42,281 nucleotides of DNA from Clostridium sp. AF37-5. GTDB lineage: Bacteria; Bacillota; Clostridia; Lachnospirales; Lachnospiraceae. Positions 25,477 through 33,481 of the stretch are shown piece after piece. The stretch spans positions 1 through 42,281 of the forward strand of contig NZ_QUDR01000013.1 in the NCBI RefSeq assembly GCF_003477605.1, written 5' to 3'. The notes below the pieces were generated by a model that saw nothing but the letters and a program-made list of their open reading frames with translations, was not told where the DNA came from and ran no database searches. Numbering within the stretch: position 1 is the first letter of the stretch; each line of letters begins with the position of its first letter. A program made the position numbers and the translations under genes.

Positions 25477-25698
25477 TGGAATCCAAAGGAACTGACAACG
25501 AACATTTGTTACAAACACGGGAATCTAAAAAATTGGCATCAAACACTTCATATAAAGTTAAAGTAATTCTTACAATGTAGCTCTTCCAATCATACAGTTT
25601 TTCTTTATGATGTTAGTTGCTAGAAAAACAATAAAGGAAACTAATTGTAGACGAAAACTTACTATCTTTCAAGGTGTTAGAGCAAAAAATATTCGATT

Positions 25699-26179
25699 AT
25701 GAAACGAAAAACCTGTATCAAAACGGTATATGGCGAAGTAGAGTACAAGAGAACTGTATATCGTACAAAAACGGAACAAGAGGAAAACGCCTATGTCTAT
25801 CTGTTAGATGAAGCCATGCAAATCGAATAAGATTGGATTGATTTCCACTAATCTTGCAGAAAAGATAGCGATGACGGCACCGGAATCACCTTACCATGTA
25901 ACCGCAGAAACCATAAACAATACCTGCTCAGCAATGGAGGCGTATGGCTGCACACGCAGGATAGCAGTCATAAAAGAATGAAAAAAATACGATGTGGATG
26001 AAATTCAGCTAAGAATTCTAAGCGGAGATGGAGGAAGCTGGATTAAGGAAACGTATGACCCGGATGCAATTTTTCAGTTAGTTCGTTATCATGTTTATTA
26101 GGAAATCCTGCAAAAAATAAATAACCGAAGTGCGCAGAGAGAAGCAAGAAAGACATTTCGGAATGCGTTTATAAGATAA
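25699..26179 (+). pseudogene. ISLre2/UPF0236 transposase, degenerate
   Basis: Fragments in several frames line up: MKRKTCIKTVYGEVEYKRTV then YRTKTEQEENAYVYLLDEAM, stop; a frameshift; GLISTNLAEKIAMTAPESPY then HVTAETINNTCSAMEA; a further break; YDVDEIQLRILSGDGGSWIK; and a C-terminal KINNRSAQREARKTFRNAF. These are conserved parts of the UPF0236 transposase of ISLre2 elements. At least two stops and one frameshift, and a large internal deletion, make it non-functional. Confidence 0.7.
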
Positions 26180-26320
26180 AGAAAAACTGAGTTTGGACTA
26201 ATTGATTTGTGACAAATGTTCGCTGCCAGTTCCTTTGGATTCCAGTAATTCCGTAGAAAAACAAAAAAGTGCCAACGAACACTTGCCCCAAACAAAGATG
26301 TGGTATATCTTACTCTTAAA

Positions 26321-27367
26321 CTATTTTAATCTTACATAGTAAGTAGCTTTTCCAGAACCACCTCGCATCAAATCGCCTTCTTTTACAAGCGTTCTCAATG
26401 AATTTTCTATCGAACTGATACTAAGTGATGGACAAAGTTCTCTGATATCTTGTTTTGAAAATTTTCCTATTTTATTTTCGGTAGCCTTACGCACCATCTC
26501 TATTGCCGGCCGTTTCACACCAATTATCGCAAAACGATCTTCAAATTCCTTATAAGCAGCAAGTACTGTTCCCAAAAGGTATTTTATAAAAGGAACAACA
26601 TCCTCTTTCGCTTCATGCCAGCCATCTTGACTCTGTCCTAACGCTTCATAATATAAATCCTTATTCTTCGCAATTTTAGCCTCAAGCGAAATATACTTTC
26701 CTACGTAAAATCCGCTTTGATATAAAAGAAGCGTTGTAAGCAATCTGCTCATCCGTCCATTGCCATCATTAAAAGGATGAATGCAAAGAAAGTCATGTAT
26801 AAAAACAGGAATAGCAAGCAGTGGCTCAACCTCTAGATTACCAATAACTCTATTGTATTCCTCGCAGATTCTTTCAAGTGCCTTTGGTGTTTCAAATGGT
26901 GTCACTGGTGTAAATAATACCTCTGTATGACCGTCCGGATATGTTGCACTGATATAATTCTGTACCGTCTTCGTTTGCCCGGCAATCGGATTATTCATAT
27001 GACTGTAAAGTATTTTATGAAGTTGAAGAATATAATTCTTTGTTATCGGAATCACATCAAAACTTTCATGAATAATGTTTAATACATCTCTATATCCTGC
27101 AATTTCCTCTTCATCTCTGTTCTTCGGAGTTGTTTTTTCTTCAACCAGCTGCTTGATTCTTGTATTTGTTGTCACAATCCCCTCAATTGCATTGGAACTT
27201 TGAGTACTCTGAATCTTTGCAATTTCTACAAGTTTGCCCAATTCGTCTGGTCTTTGTTTTAAATACAATTCCTGTTTACCCGAATATTTATATATAGCAG
27301 CAATAAGTCTCAGCACATCAGAATCCCATTTCTGCTCTTTTATTCTACTATAATTAAACTCTCTCAT
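26321..27367 (-). CDS. Fic family protein, class II with winged-helix tail
   Basis: The 348-aa protein has the full Fic motif HPFNDGNGRMSR (His197), which transfers AMP or another nucleotide to target side chains. An N-terminal inhibitory motif S58-N-A-I-E62-G63 makes it class II (self-inhibited). Residues about 285-345 look like a winged helix (IRELCPSLSISSIENSLRTL), common in this Fic subfamily. The promoter carries a perfect palindrome and extra half-sites of CCCTTAA, suggesting the protein represses itself. It is a monocistronic gene next to the IS remnant; an association with defence or stress response is plausible but not shown. Confidence 0.9.
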   Translation of the reverse strand: MREFNYSRIKEQKWDSDVLRLIAAIYKYSGKQELYLKQRPDELGKLVEIAKIQSTQSSNAIEGIVTTNTRIKQLVEEKTTPKNRDEEEIAGYRDVLNIIHESFDVIPITKNYILQLHKILYSHMNNPIAGQTKTVQNYISATYPDGHTEVLFTPVTPFETPKALERICEEYNRVIGNLEVEPLLAIPVFIHDFLCIHPFNDGNGRMSRLLTTLLLYQSGFYVGKYISLEAKIAKNKDLYYEALGQSQDGWHEAKEDVVPFIKYLLGTVLAAYKEFEDRFAIIGVKRPAIEMVRKATENKIGKFSKQDIRELCPSLSISSIENSLRTLVKEGDLMRGGSGKATYYVRLK

Positions 27368-27383
27368 TCCCTTAAGTTCACTC

Positions 27384-27418
27384 CTTTCCCTTAAATATTA
27401 GCACATTTTAAGGGAAAG
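27384..27418 (-). promoter_or_regulatory. Operator palindrome over the fic promoter
   Basis: CTTTCCCTTAAA (27384-27395) and TTTAAGGGAAAG (27407-27418) are perfect 12-bp inverted repeats with an 11-bp spacer. They cover the spacer of the promoter TTGACT (27422-27417), 16 bp, TAATAT (27400-27395). Further half-sites: CCCTTAA at 27369-27375, just before the ATG, and TTTTCCCTTAAA at 27437-27448 upstream of -35. Confidence 0.65.
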
Positions 27419-27489
27419 TCAATTAGGTTATGTGTATTTTCCCTTAAAACATATACAAAAATAAGAGTATCCAATTTACTAAAGATCAT

Positions 27490-28830
27490 TCATCCCAGTT
27501 TTGTCAAACAACTTCTCTTCCTCTTAACAACAAGTGGAACAGAAAACAGCACTGCCTTACATACATTGTCTGCTATCATGCAATACCACACAGTTTCAAG
27601 ACCAAAGTGCCAGATTTTGACGCAGAAAAAGGTAAACAAAATACGGATTCCCCACATGCAGAAGGTTTCTACATAAAAAGCGTACTTTGTTTTCCCAAGC
27701 CCATAAAAGATTCCCTCCGTGACAATCATCAATCCATAAAATGGCTCGGAGAACGCGACAATACGCAGCATGCCGGCACCAATCTCAACCACACGGCTGC
27801 TCTCGGTAAGAAGTCCCATCAAGGGTCTTGCCACAAAAAACAAGATAACACCACTAACACACATTAGTATCATCGTCAATTTTACACTCACTGACGCAAC
27901 GGCTTCCATTTGCTTCTCGTCTTCCTCACCAAGAGAAATGCCTATCAGGGTAGAGGTTGCCGTTCGGAGTCCGTAACCGGAAATATAAAAAATAGTTTCG
28001 GCGGTAACGGCAATCGAGTGGGCAGCAAAGATGGTTGTTCCCATCCCGGAAACAAGACCGGCAAACACAACATAACCAAAACAGGATGCAATACTGCTAA
28101 AAAGGACCGGCAGACCAATTCGCATACACTCTTTCATCACTTTGCCATCCACAGCAAAATGTTCCCACTTCCAGTGGAGATATTCGTTTCTCCGGTACGC
28201 AGCAAACATCAACAATCCGGCTGTCGTATAGGATATTGCGGACGCAATTGCCGATCCTCTGACGCCCAAACCCATTCCATAAATAAAGACAATGTTTAAA
28301 AGGATATTGGTTCCGTTGGCTCCCAGATTTATTAACATCGGCGTTTTTGTATCTTTTGTTCCCCGAATCGCAGCGCCCATAATCATCGTTGCCGAGCGGA
28401 AAATCATCGGAAGACTGACAATCAGGAAATAATCGGAAGCATCCTGCCAAATAGATGGCTCCGCCCCCATCCAAATCGGAATGTATGGACTTAGGATGAC
28501 AGAAATTCCGCCGGCAAAAAGTCCACACGCAAAAACCAAAATTAAAATCTGCTTTGCGATTTTCTGCAAATACTCTCTATCGCCGCTCCCCAGTGCCTTT
28601 GCTGTCATTGACAACACCGCCACACCAAGTGCCGCCGGAATACTGTTCACAAGCCATGTCACCGTTGTTGTAACACTGACAGATGCTGTCGCTTTTTCTC
28701 CCAGGTGTCCAACCATCGCCGTATCCACATACTGCAATAACGTCGATAAAATTTCCTCTAAGATGGTAGGAATTGACAACATAACTAACGTTTTTAAAAT
28801 TTCACGGCGGTTAATTTTTTGTTCCTGCAT
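27490..28830 (-). CDS. MATE family efflux transporter
   Basis: The 446-aa protein has about twelve helices; 'PTILEEILSTLLQYVDTAMVG' and 'GAAIRGTKDTKTPMLINL' are typical of MATE/NorM-like exporters. It belongs to a different subgroup from the one at 5514-6872. It starts 3 nt after the dus stop and is the last gene of the rSAM operon, so it may be induced with it. No terminator is evident between it and the Fic promoter region. Confidence 0.9.
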   Translation of the reverse strand: MQEQKINRREILKTLVMLSIPTILEEILSTLLQYVDTAMVGHLGEKATASVSVTTTVTWLVNSIPAALGVAVLSMTAKALGSGDREYLQKIAKQILILVFACGLFAGGISVILSPYIPIWMGAEPSIWQDASDYFLIVSLPMIFRSATMIMGAAIRGTKDTKTPMLINLGANGTNILLNIVFIYGMGLGVRGSAIASAISYTTAGLLMFAAYRRNEYLHWKWEHFAVDGKVMKECMRIGLPVLFSSIASCFGYVVFAGLVSGMGTTIFAAHSIAVTAETIFYISGYGLRTATSTLIGISLGEEDEKQMEAVASVSVKLTMILMCVSGVILFFVARPLMGLLTESSRVVEIGAGMLRIVAFSEPFYGLMIVTEGIFYGLGKTKYAFYVETFCMWGIRILFTFFCVKIWHFGLETVWYCMIADNVCKAVLFSVPLVVKRKRSCLTKLG

Positions 28831-28833
28831 TCC

Positions 28834-29766
28834 TTACACCTCGTTTCCTGATTCCAGCATAAGCATAAGTTTATCATATTCTATTAACCGATTTGTTTTT
28901 CTTACCTTTTTCCATACTTTTTTCCCGTTCGGGTACCAGTTTACGAGATAAGACCAGATTTCTTTCATCTTAAATAACACCGGCTGATCCGGCATACACG
29001 CCTGATAAGCCACTTTCAATTCTCGCAAAAATACATGCAATTCATCTTTCTGCATCTTCTCCCCAGTCTGAATTTCACGGACAAGCCCCGGATTTGCAAT
29101 CAACCCTCGTCCAATCATAATTGCCTCAATTGTAGGAAAACGCTCGCAAAAACGTTCATATTCCTCTACCGTTGTGATATCCCCATTATAGCAGAGCGAA
29201 TTCTTACTGTGTTCCACTGCATATTCAAACATATCAAGGTTCGGTGTGTTTTTATAATAATCATCCCGAATTCTCGGATGAATGGTTAACTCCCGAATCG
29301 GATACCGGTTATAAATCTCTAGAAGTTCCGGAAATTCATCCGGTGAATATCTGCCCAATCTCGTCTTAACAGAAATCGGCACCTCACACTGTGAAAAAAT
29401 ATCATCCAAAAAGCGGTCCAGTTCCTCCGGTTTCGCCAGGAATCCAGAACCCCTCCCCTTCGACACAACTGTCCCTGACGGACAGCCTAAATTCAGATTA
29501 ATTTCATGATATCCATATTCAATCAGACGACTGGCTGTATAAACAAACTCATCACTGCGGTTACTGAGAATCTGAGGCACAACCGGTATTCCCTGATTAT
29601 GCTCCGGTATCACATCCTTTTTTGCCCGGCTCTTAAAATCATGATTCGAAGTCGGTGACACAAAAGGTGTAAAATATTTATCCATACTGCCAAATTTCTG
29701 ATGATGTAAGTTTCGGTAAATATACGTTGTAATGCCCTCTAAGGGAGCAAAATAAAACTGCTTCAT
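28834..29766 (-). CDS. dus: tRNA-dihydrouridine synthase family protein
   Basis: The 310-aa flavoprotein reduces uridine to dihydrouridine in tRNA with NADPH. Marks: FAPLEGIT at the N-terminus, the catalytic Cys95 in NLNLGCPSGTVVSKGRG, and 'SVKTRLG' and 'MIGRGLIANPGL' for FMN binding. Start overlaps the TIGR03915 stop (ATGA). It is slightly shorter than the DusB type. The close packing in the SOS-linked operon is unusual for a housekeeping Dus. Confidence 0.9.
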   Translation of the reverse strand: MKQFYFAPLEGITTYIYRNLHHQKFGSMDKYFTPFVSPTSNHDFKSRAKKDVIPEHNQGIPVVPQILSNRSDEFVYTASRLIEYGYHEINLNLGCPSGTVVSKGRGSGFLAKPEELDRFLDDIFSQCEVPISVKTRLGRYSPDEFPELLEIYNRYPIRELTIHPRIRDDYYKNTPNLDMFEYAVEHSKNSLCYNGDITTVEEYERFCERFPTIEAIMIGRGLIANPGLVREIQTGEKMQKDELHVFLRELKVAYQACMPDQPVLFKMKEIWSYLVNWYPNGKKVWKKVRKTNRLIEYDKLMLMLESGNEV

Positions 29767-30539
29767 TCTGATTCGCTAAACTCCTTCATATATTTACGAA
29801 AACGAAGTGGCAGCATTTGTCTCTGCAATTTGGGATTTACACGTTCTTTAATCGCAATTGTGTCAACAAACAATTTCCATAATTTCTGAAGCTGCTTTTC
29901 GTCCTCGGAATAAGTCAGAGTAAGTTCATCCATATCTACTTCATCCATGGATAAATACACCGTTTTGTAATTTGCTTTATGAAGCAGCACCGTACGGTGC
30001 ACGGTATCTGCAATCACCCACTGCTCACCGGCAAAGCGATCCGCAAAGTGGTCAGCTAAATATGGCAGAACTTCACTCTTAGGATTTATTCTACCAAATA
30101 ATGTGCCATTTTCCAATTCCTCAAAACGAAGTATTTCAATAAAAAAATGTGATTCATTTGTAAAATTCCGCTCAATCGCAAATAAGGTCTGCATATAAGG
30201 GGCTGTGAGATGGCTCATAACCGCCCTTCCCATCCGAAGTCCTTCCTGCACAAACCGGTAAATAGCATCCGCCTTCTGCGCCTCATAAGAGCCGCAGCAG
30301 CGATGAATAAAATCATATGCCTCTTCTGAAATCTTGCGACGGATGGTGCGCGCTACTTTCACCGCATGCTCAAAATTTGTCACAACTGTGTGATATTCGC
30401 AAAAAAGCTCCATATTCCGCCCCTCTGTATCAATCACAACTTCATTATGCTCGTGGGGATAACCCTCCTCATAGGCACGGTATATCGCCGAGAAAATCCC
30501 TTCTGCACTGTTTTCACACAAATAAATATGTCTTACCAT
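29763..30539 (-). CDS. TIGR03915-type partner of the rSAM DNA repair protein
   Basis: The 258-aa protein overlaps the rSAM gene by 7 nt. 'GGSYEAQKADAIYRFV'-like text is seen here as CCGSYEAQKADAIYRFVQEG, and the family ends with 'LPLRFRKYMKEF'. From memory this is the protein always paired with the rSAM gene (TIGR03915, with a DUF4130 core) and tied to uracil-DNA glycosylase-like repair in some genomes. The C-terminal part (about 90-250) carries the DUF4130. No catalytic residues can be named. Always co-occurring, so a joint complex is likely. Confidence 0.75.
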   Translation of the reverse strand: MVRHIYLCENSAEGIFSAIYRAYEEGYPHEHNEVVIDTEGRNMELFCEYHTVVTNFEHAVKVARTIRRKISEEAYDFIHRCCGSYEAQKADAIYRFVQEGLRMGRAVMSHLTAPYMQTLFAIERNFTNESHFFIEILRFEELENGTLFGRINPKSEVLPYLADHFADRFAGEQWVIADTVHRTVLLHKANYKTVYLSMDEVDMDELTLTYSEDEKQLQKLWKLFVDTIAIKERVNPKLQRQMLPLRFRKYMKEFSESE

Positions 30540-31915
30540 CCCTGCATCACATCCTCTAACATCATCTGTCTTCCGGTTCCCTGCGCCTCAATTTCCTTTG
30601 GAAGACGTTCCTTCAAGCCAAGCAGGTTAGCAAGAATAAATGTGCGGTTTAAGCGGATTGGAATCATCATATGCCCGTGACAAGTGATAAAGTACATCGC
30701 CCGTTTTAATACAACACCAAATTTCTTTAACGCATTAAAATCGAGCGTTCCTCTTCTTCGTGCCATTATAATACGCCTTGCCGATTTCACGCCAATCCCC
30801 GGCACACGTAACAATGTATGATAGTCTGCCTTTTCCACCTCAACAGGAAATGAATCCAAATGATACAGCGCCCAGTTACATTTGGGATCTACGGAGACGT
30901 TTAAATTTGGGTTTTCTTTTGTAATAATCTCATCCGCTCGAAACTGATAAAACCGCATAAGAAAATCTGCCTGGTACAGCCGGTGTTCACGCAGAAGCTC
31001 CGGTCCCCTCTCTTTCGTATCGGGCAAACGAGAATCCCCTGTTGTATTCACAAATGCCGAATAGAATACACGCTTTAAATCAAACTGCTGGTATAACGCC
31101 TGTGCCATATGGACAATTTCATAATCCGTCTCCTTCGTAGCTCCAATAATCATCTGCGTACTCTGCCCCGCCGGCACAAACCTTCCATCCTGATGAAACT
31201 CCTGCAAAGTCCCACCGGAAACCGCCGGTAACACAGTCTGGCTTTCCGACTGATACAGAGAAAGACGCCGTCTTTTTTCAATTCTCGCATCCTGCAGTAA
31301 AAGACTCTCACTTCTGCCAATCTGTATCTGGCGCATTGGTGTCAAAATTTTCTTCCGGCTCTTCTGCGGTGCCAGCAAATCAAGCCCCTTCGCCGTCGGC
31401 AGTTCCATATTTGCACTCATGCGGTCAGCAAGCCACCCGGTCTTCTCAATCAAAAGCGGATCCGCTCCCGGAATCGCTTTGACATGAATATATCCATTAA
31501 ATTTATACTTCGTGCGGAGCAGATAAATCGTCTGGTACATCTGTTCCATCGTATAATCCGGATTCTTCTGAATGCCGGAACTTAAAAACAATCCCTCAAT
31601 ATAATTGCGGCGGTAAAAGGAAATCGTAAGTTCCGCAATTTCCTTCGGTGTAAAACCGGCGCGTTTCACATCATTGGACATGCGGTTCTGACAATATTTA
31701 CAATCATACACACACTCATTGGTCTGCAAAATCTTCAAAAGAGAAATACACCTGCCATCTGCCGCAAAACAATGGCAGATTCCCCCGGCCACGGTATTTC
31801 CCATCATCCCCTGTCTCCCTTTCCGGCTGCTTCCGCTCGATGTGCAGGCAACATCGTACTTTGCCGCATCTGTCAAAATTTCTAACTTTTCAAATATCTC
31901 TTGTGTCACTGCCAT
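30533..31915 (-). CDS. Putative DNA modification/repair radical SAM protein
   Basis: The 460-aa protein has the radical SAM triad C68-x3-C72-x2-C75 (CVYDCKYC), so it binds a 4Fe-4S cluster and SAM. Extra Cys/His (ICHCFAADGRC, residues 47-56) stand just before. The C-terminal half carries a helix-hairpin-helix, LLRVPGIGVKSARRIIMARR, typical of DNA-binding repair proteins. The family is annotated as putative DNA modification/repair (TIGR03916); its reaction is not known to me. AAGGAGG precedes the ATG. It heads an operon with its partner, dus and MATE genes, and a LexA box lies 20-34 nt upstream of the ATG. Confidence 0.85.
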   Translation of the reverse strand: MAVTQEIFEKLEILTDAAKYDVACTSSGSSRKGRQGMMGNTVAGGICHCFAADGRCISLLKILQTNECVYDCKYCQNRMSNDVKRAGFTPKEIAELTISFYRRNYIEGLFLSSGIQKNPDYTMEQMYQTIYLLRTKYKFNGYIHVKAIPGADPLLIEKTGWLADRMSANMELPTAKGLDLLAPQKSRKKILTPMRQIQIGRSESLLLQDARIEKRRRLSLYQSESQTVLPAVSGGTLQEFHQDGRFVPAGQSTQMIIGATKETDYEIVHMAQALYQQFDLKRVFYSAFVNTTGDSRLPDTKERGPELLREHRLYQADFLMRFYQFRADEIITKENPNLNVSVDPKCNWALYHLDSFPVEVEKADYHTLLRVPGIGVKSARRIIMARRRGTLDFNALKKFGVVLKRAMYFITCHGHMMIPIRLNRTFILANLLGLKERLPKEIEAQGTGRQMMLEDVMQGW

Positions 31916-31935
31916 ACCTGCGCCTCCTTCTATAT

Positions 31936-31949
31936 CGAACGTTTGTTCT
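31936..31949. promoter_or_regulatory. LexA/DinR (SOS) box
   Basis: CGAACGTTTGTTCT contains GAAC-N4-GTTC, the Gram-positive LexA consensus. It lies directly downstream of the -10 box of the rSAM operon promoter, where LexA would block RNA polymerase. Confidence 0.75.
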
Positions 31950-31978
31950 ATTATAGCGCAGCTTTTTATTTTTGTAAA
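31950..31978 (-). promoter_or_regulatory. Promoter of the rSAM operon
   Basis: Minus strand: TTTACA (31978-31973), 17-bp spacer, TATAAT (31955-31950); ATG at 31915. Confidence 0.7.
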
Positions 31979-32010
31979 GTAAATCTTTTAAATTTTCTTC
32001 TCATGTACGC

Positions 32011-32060
32011 AAAAAAGCCCCCTCGTCTCGTGAACATATCTCATCACAAAACGAGAGGGA
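32011..32060 (-). terminator. Terminator after the NhaD-like gene
   Basis: Minus strand: CCCTCTCG (32059-32052) pairs with a bulged CGAGACGAGGG (32030-32020), and a U6 run follows (32016-32011). It separates the transporter operon from the rSAM operon. Confidence 0.7.
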
Positions 32061-32068
32061 TTTCTTTT

Positions 32069-33442
32069 CTACATCATCAACAAATCGCCATATCGAATAA
32101 AAATGACAATCATTGAAATCAATACAACAATCAACGTCGCCGGTACTGCCGCTTTACAGTATTTTCCCCAGCCAATTCTATGACCTTCTTTTTCCGCCAC
32201 GGAAATACCTACCACATTTGCCGAAGCGCCAATCGGTGTAGCACTACCACCGATATCCGTCCCCATCGAGAGTCCCCAGGCAAGAACCGGCAAAAATCCA
32301 GCCGGGCCGCCGGCACCTAAACTCTTAATTACCGGAACCATCGTTGCTGCAAACGGAATATTATCCACAAGGGCACTTGCTACCGCTGACAGCCAGATAA
32401 TAATTCCTATCATTAAGAAACTATTTCCACCGCTGATTGTTTTAATCGCATCGGCAATTAATTCCAAAACACCGGTTTCTTCCAGTCCACCAACGACAAC
32501 AAACAAACCAATAAAGAATAAAATGGTCTCATAGTCCACTTTTTTCAAGATGGCAAGTGCGTGTTTTCCCGCTGCCAAAAGCGTAAGAACCGCAATCAAA
32601 ACACCAATAAACGCAACCGTAAGTTTCGTCTGCGCATGTGTCACTAAAAGAGCAACTGCCAGCAAAAAAATAGCAGTGCTGATTACAAAACCTTTCTTAT
32701 CATGAATGGCTTTTGACGGGTCTAAATCCGCTTCCGTAACTTCAATTTTTCCTGTTTTCACTTTCAAATCCTTGCGGAAAACAAAGTAAAAATAAATCAC
32801 AATTACAATCAGGGAAATACCGGCAATCACACCGGTATTCGACACAAAATCCGCAAAACTGTAATGAAGCGCTGTTCCAATAATAATATTCGGAGGGTCT
32901 CCACACATAGTCGCCGAACCGCCCAGATTTGCGCAGAAAATTTCTGCCATAATCATCGGCACCGGATTGAATTTCAAAAGCGATGACAATTCAATTGTCA
33001 CAGCCGCCAAAAACAAAATCACCGTAATACTGTCGATAAACATAGCAAGAACTGCGGACATAATCATGAATGTAATGAAAATCGGAATGGTGTTAAAATG
33101 AACCATCTTTGCGATTCTCATACAGAGCCAATCAAAGAAACCAACTCTCGCCATACCTTCCACCATAATCATCATACAGGCAATGAAAATAACGGTTTCC
33201 CAGTTAATTCCAATCCCGGATTCCGCAGCCCCTGAACCCTGATACCAAAAGTCCAGTGTAAAAATGCTTCGCAGATTAATAATTTCCCATATTGCATTCA
33301 CACTTCTCATGCAAATGCCAAACACCCCAATCAGGGTAAGTGCGCCGCAGCCAAGCGTAATATACTGCCTGCCGAATTTGTCCATCACAATCAAAACAAA
33401 CATAGCGACAAAAATGGCTACCGCTAAGCCCTGTGCTACCAT
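32069..33442 (-). CDS. ArsB/NhaD-type (IT superfamily) ion transporter
   Basis: The 457-aa membrane protein has 11-12 helices. Marks: GGSATMCGDPPNIIIG and the related GTDIGGSATPIGASANVV, the two re-entrant loops of the ion-transporter superfamily, and 'ALVDNIPFAATMVPV'. NhaD Na+/H+ antiporters, ArsB and SLC13 carboxylate carriers share them; the lack of a clear carboxylate signature and pairing with a CPA2 antiporter suggest a cation role. AGGAGG is upstream. The gap to the CPA2 gene is 39 nt, so the two form an operon, ended by the terminator at 32011-32060. Confidence 0.8.
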   Translation of the reverse strand: MVAQGLAVAIFVAMFVLIVMDKFGRQYITLGCGALTLIGVFGICMRSVNAIWEIINLRSIFTLDFWYQGSGAAESGIGINWETVIFIACMMIMVEGMARVGFFDWLCMRIAKMVHFNTIPIFITFMIMSAVLAMFIDSITVILFLAAVTIELSSLLKFNPVPMIMAEIFCANLGGSATMCGDPPNIIIGTALHYSFADFVSNTGVIAGISLIVIVIYFYFVFRKDLKVKTGKIEVTEADLDPSKAIHDKKGFVISTAIFLLAVALLVTHAQTKLTVAFIGVLIAVLTLLAAGKHALAILKKVDYETILFFIGLFVVVGGLEETGVLELIADAIKTISGGNSFLMIGIIIWLSAVASALVDNIPFAATMVPVIKSLGAGGPAGFLPVLAWGLSMGTDIGGSATPIGASANVVGISVAEKEGHRIGWGKYCKAAVPATLIVVLISMIVIFIRYGDLLMM

Positions 33443-33481
33443 CTTCTTTCCTCCTAGTTTTTGCTTTCCCCAAAGTAAAAA

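Larger units (their letters stand above)
25249..26293. mobile_element. Decayed ISLre2-type element
   Basis: Left end GTTTGTGTCAAGTGTTCGCT (25249 on) and right end GTGCCAACGAACACTTGCC (26269 on) are inverted copies. Inside lie hairpin element E (25287-25476), a transposase pseudogene of the ISLre2/UPF0236 family, and a segment (26196-26262) that repeats the arm of element E in reverse with the core missing. Other copies of the same end are at 2411-2441 and at the right edge of the window (42216-42281). The element is too short (about 1.05 kb versus roughly 1.5 kb) and too damaged to move by itself. Confidence 0.65.

Noticed and set aside
25306..25566. Open frame of 86 codons in the hairpin region
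   Set aside because: It is the translation of the two arms of hairpin element E; no ribosome site and no coding pattern.
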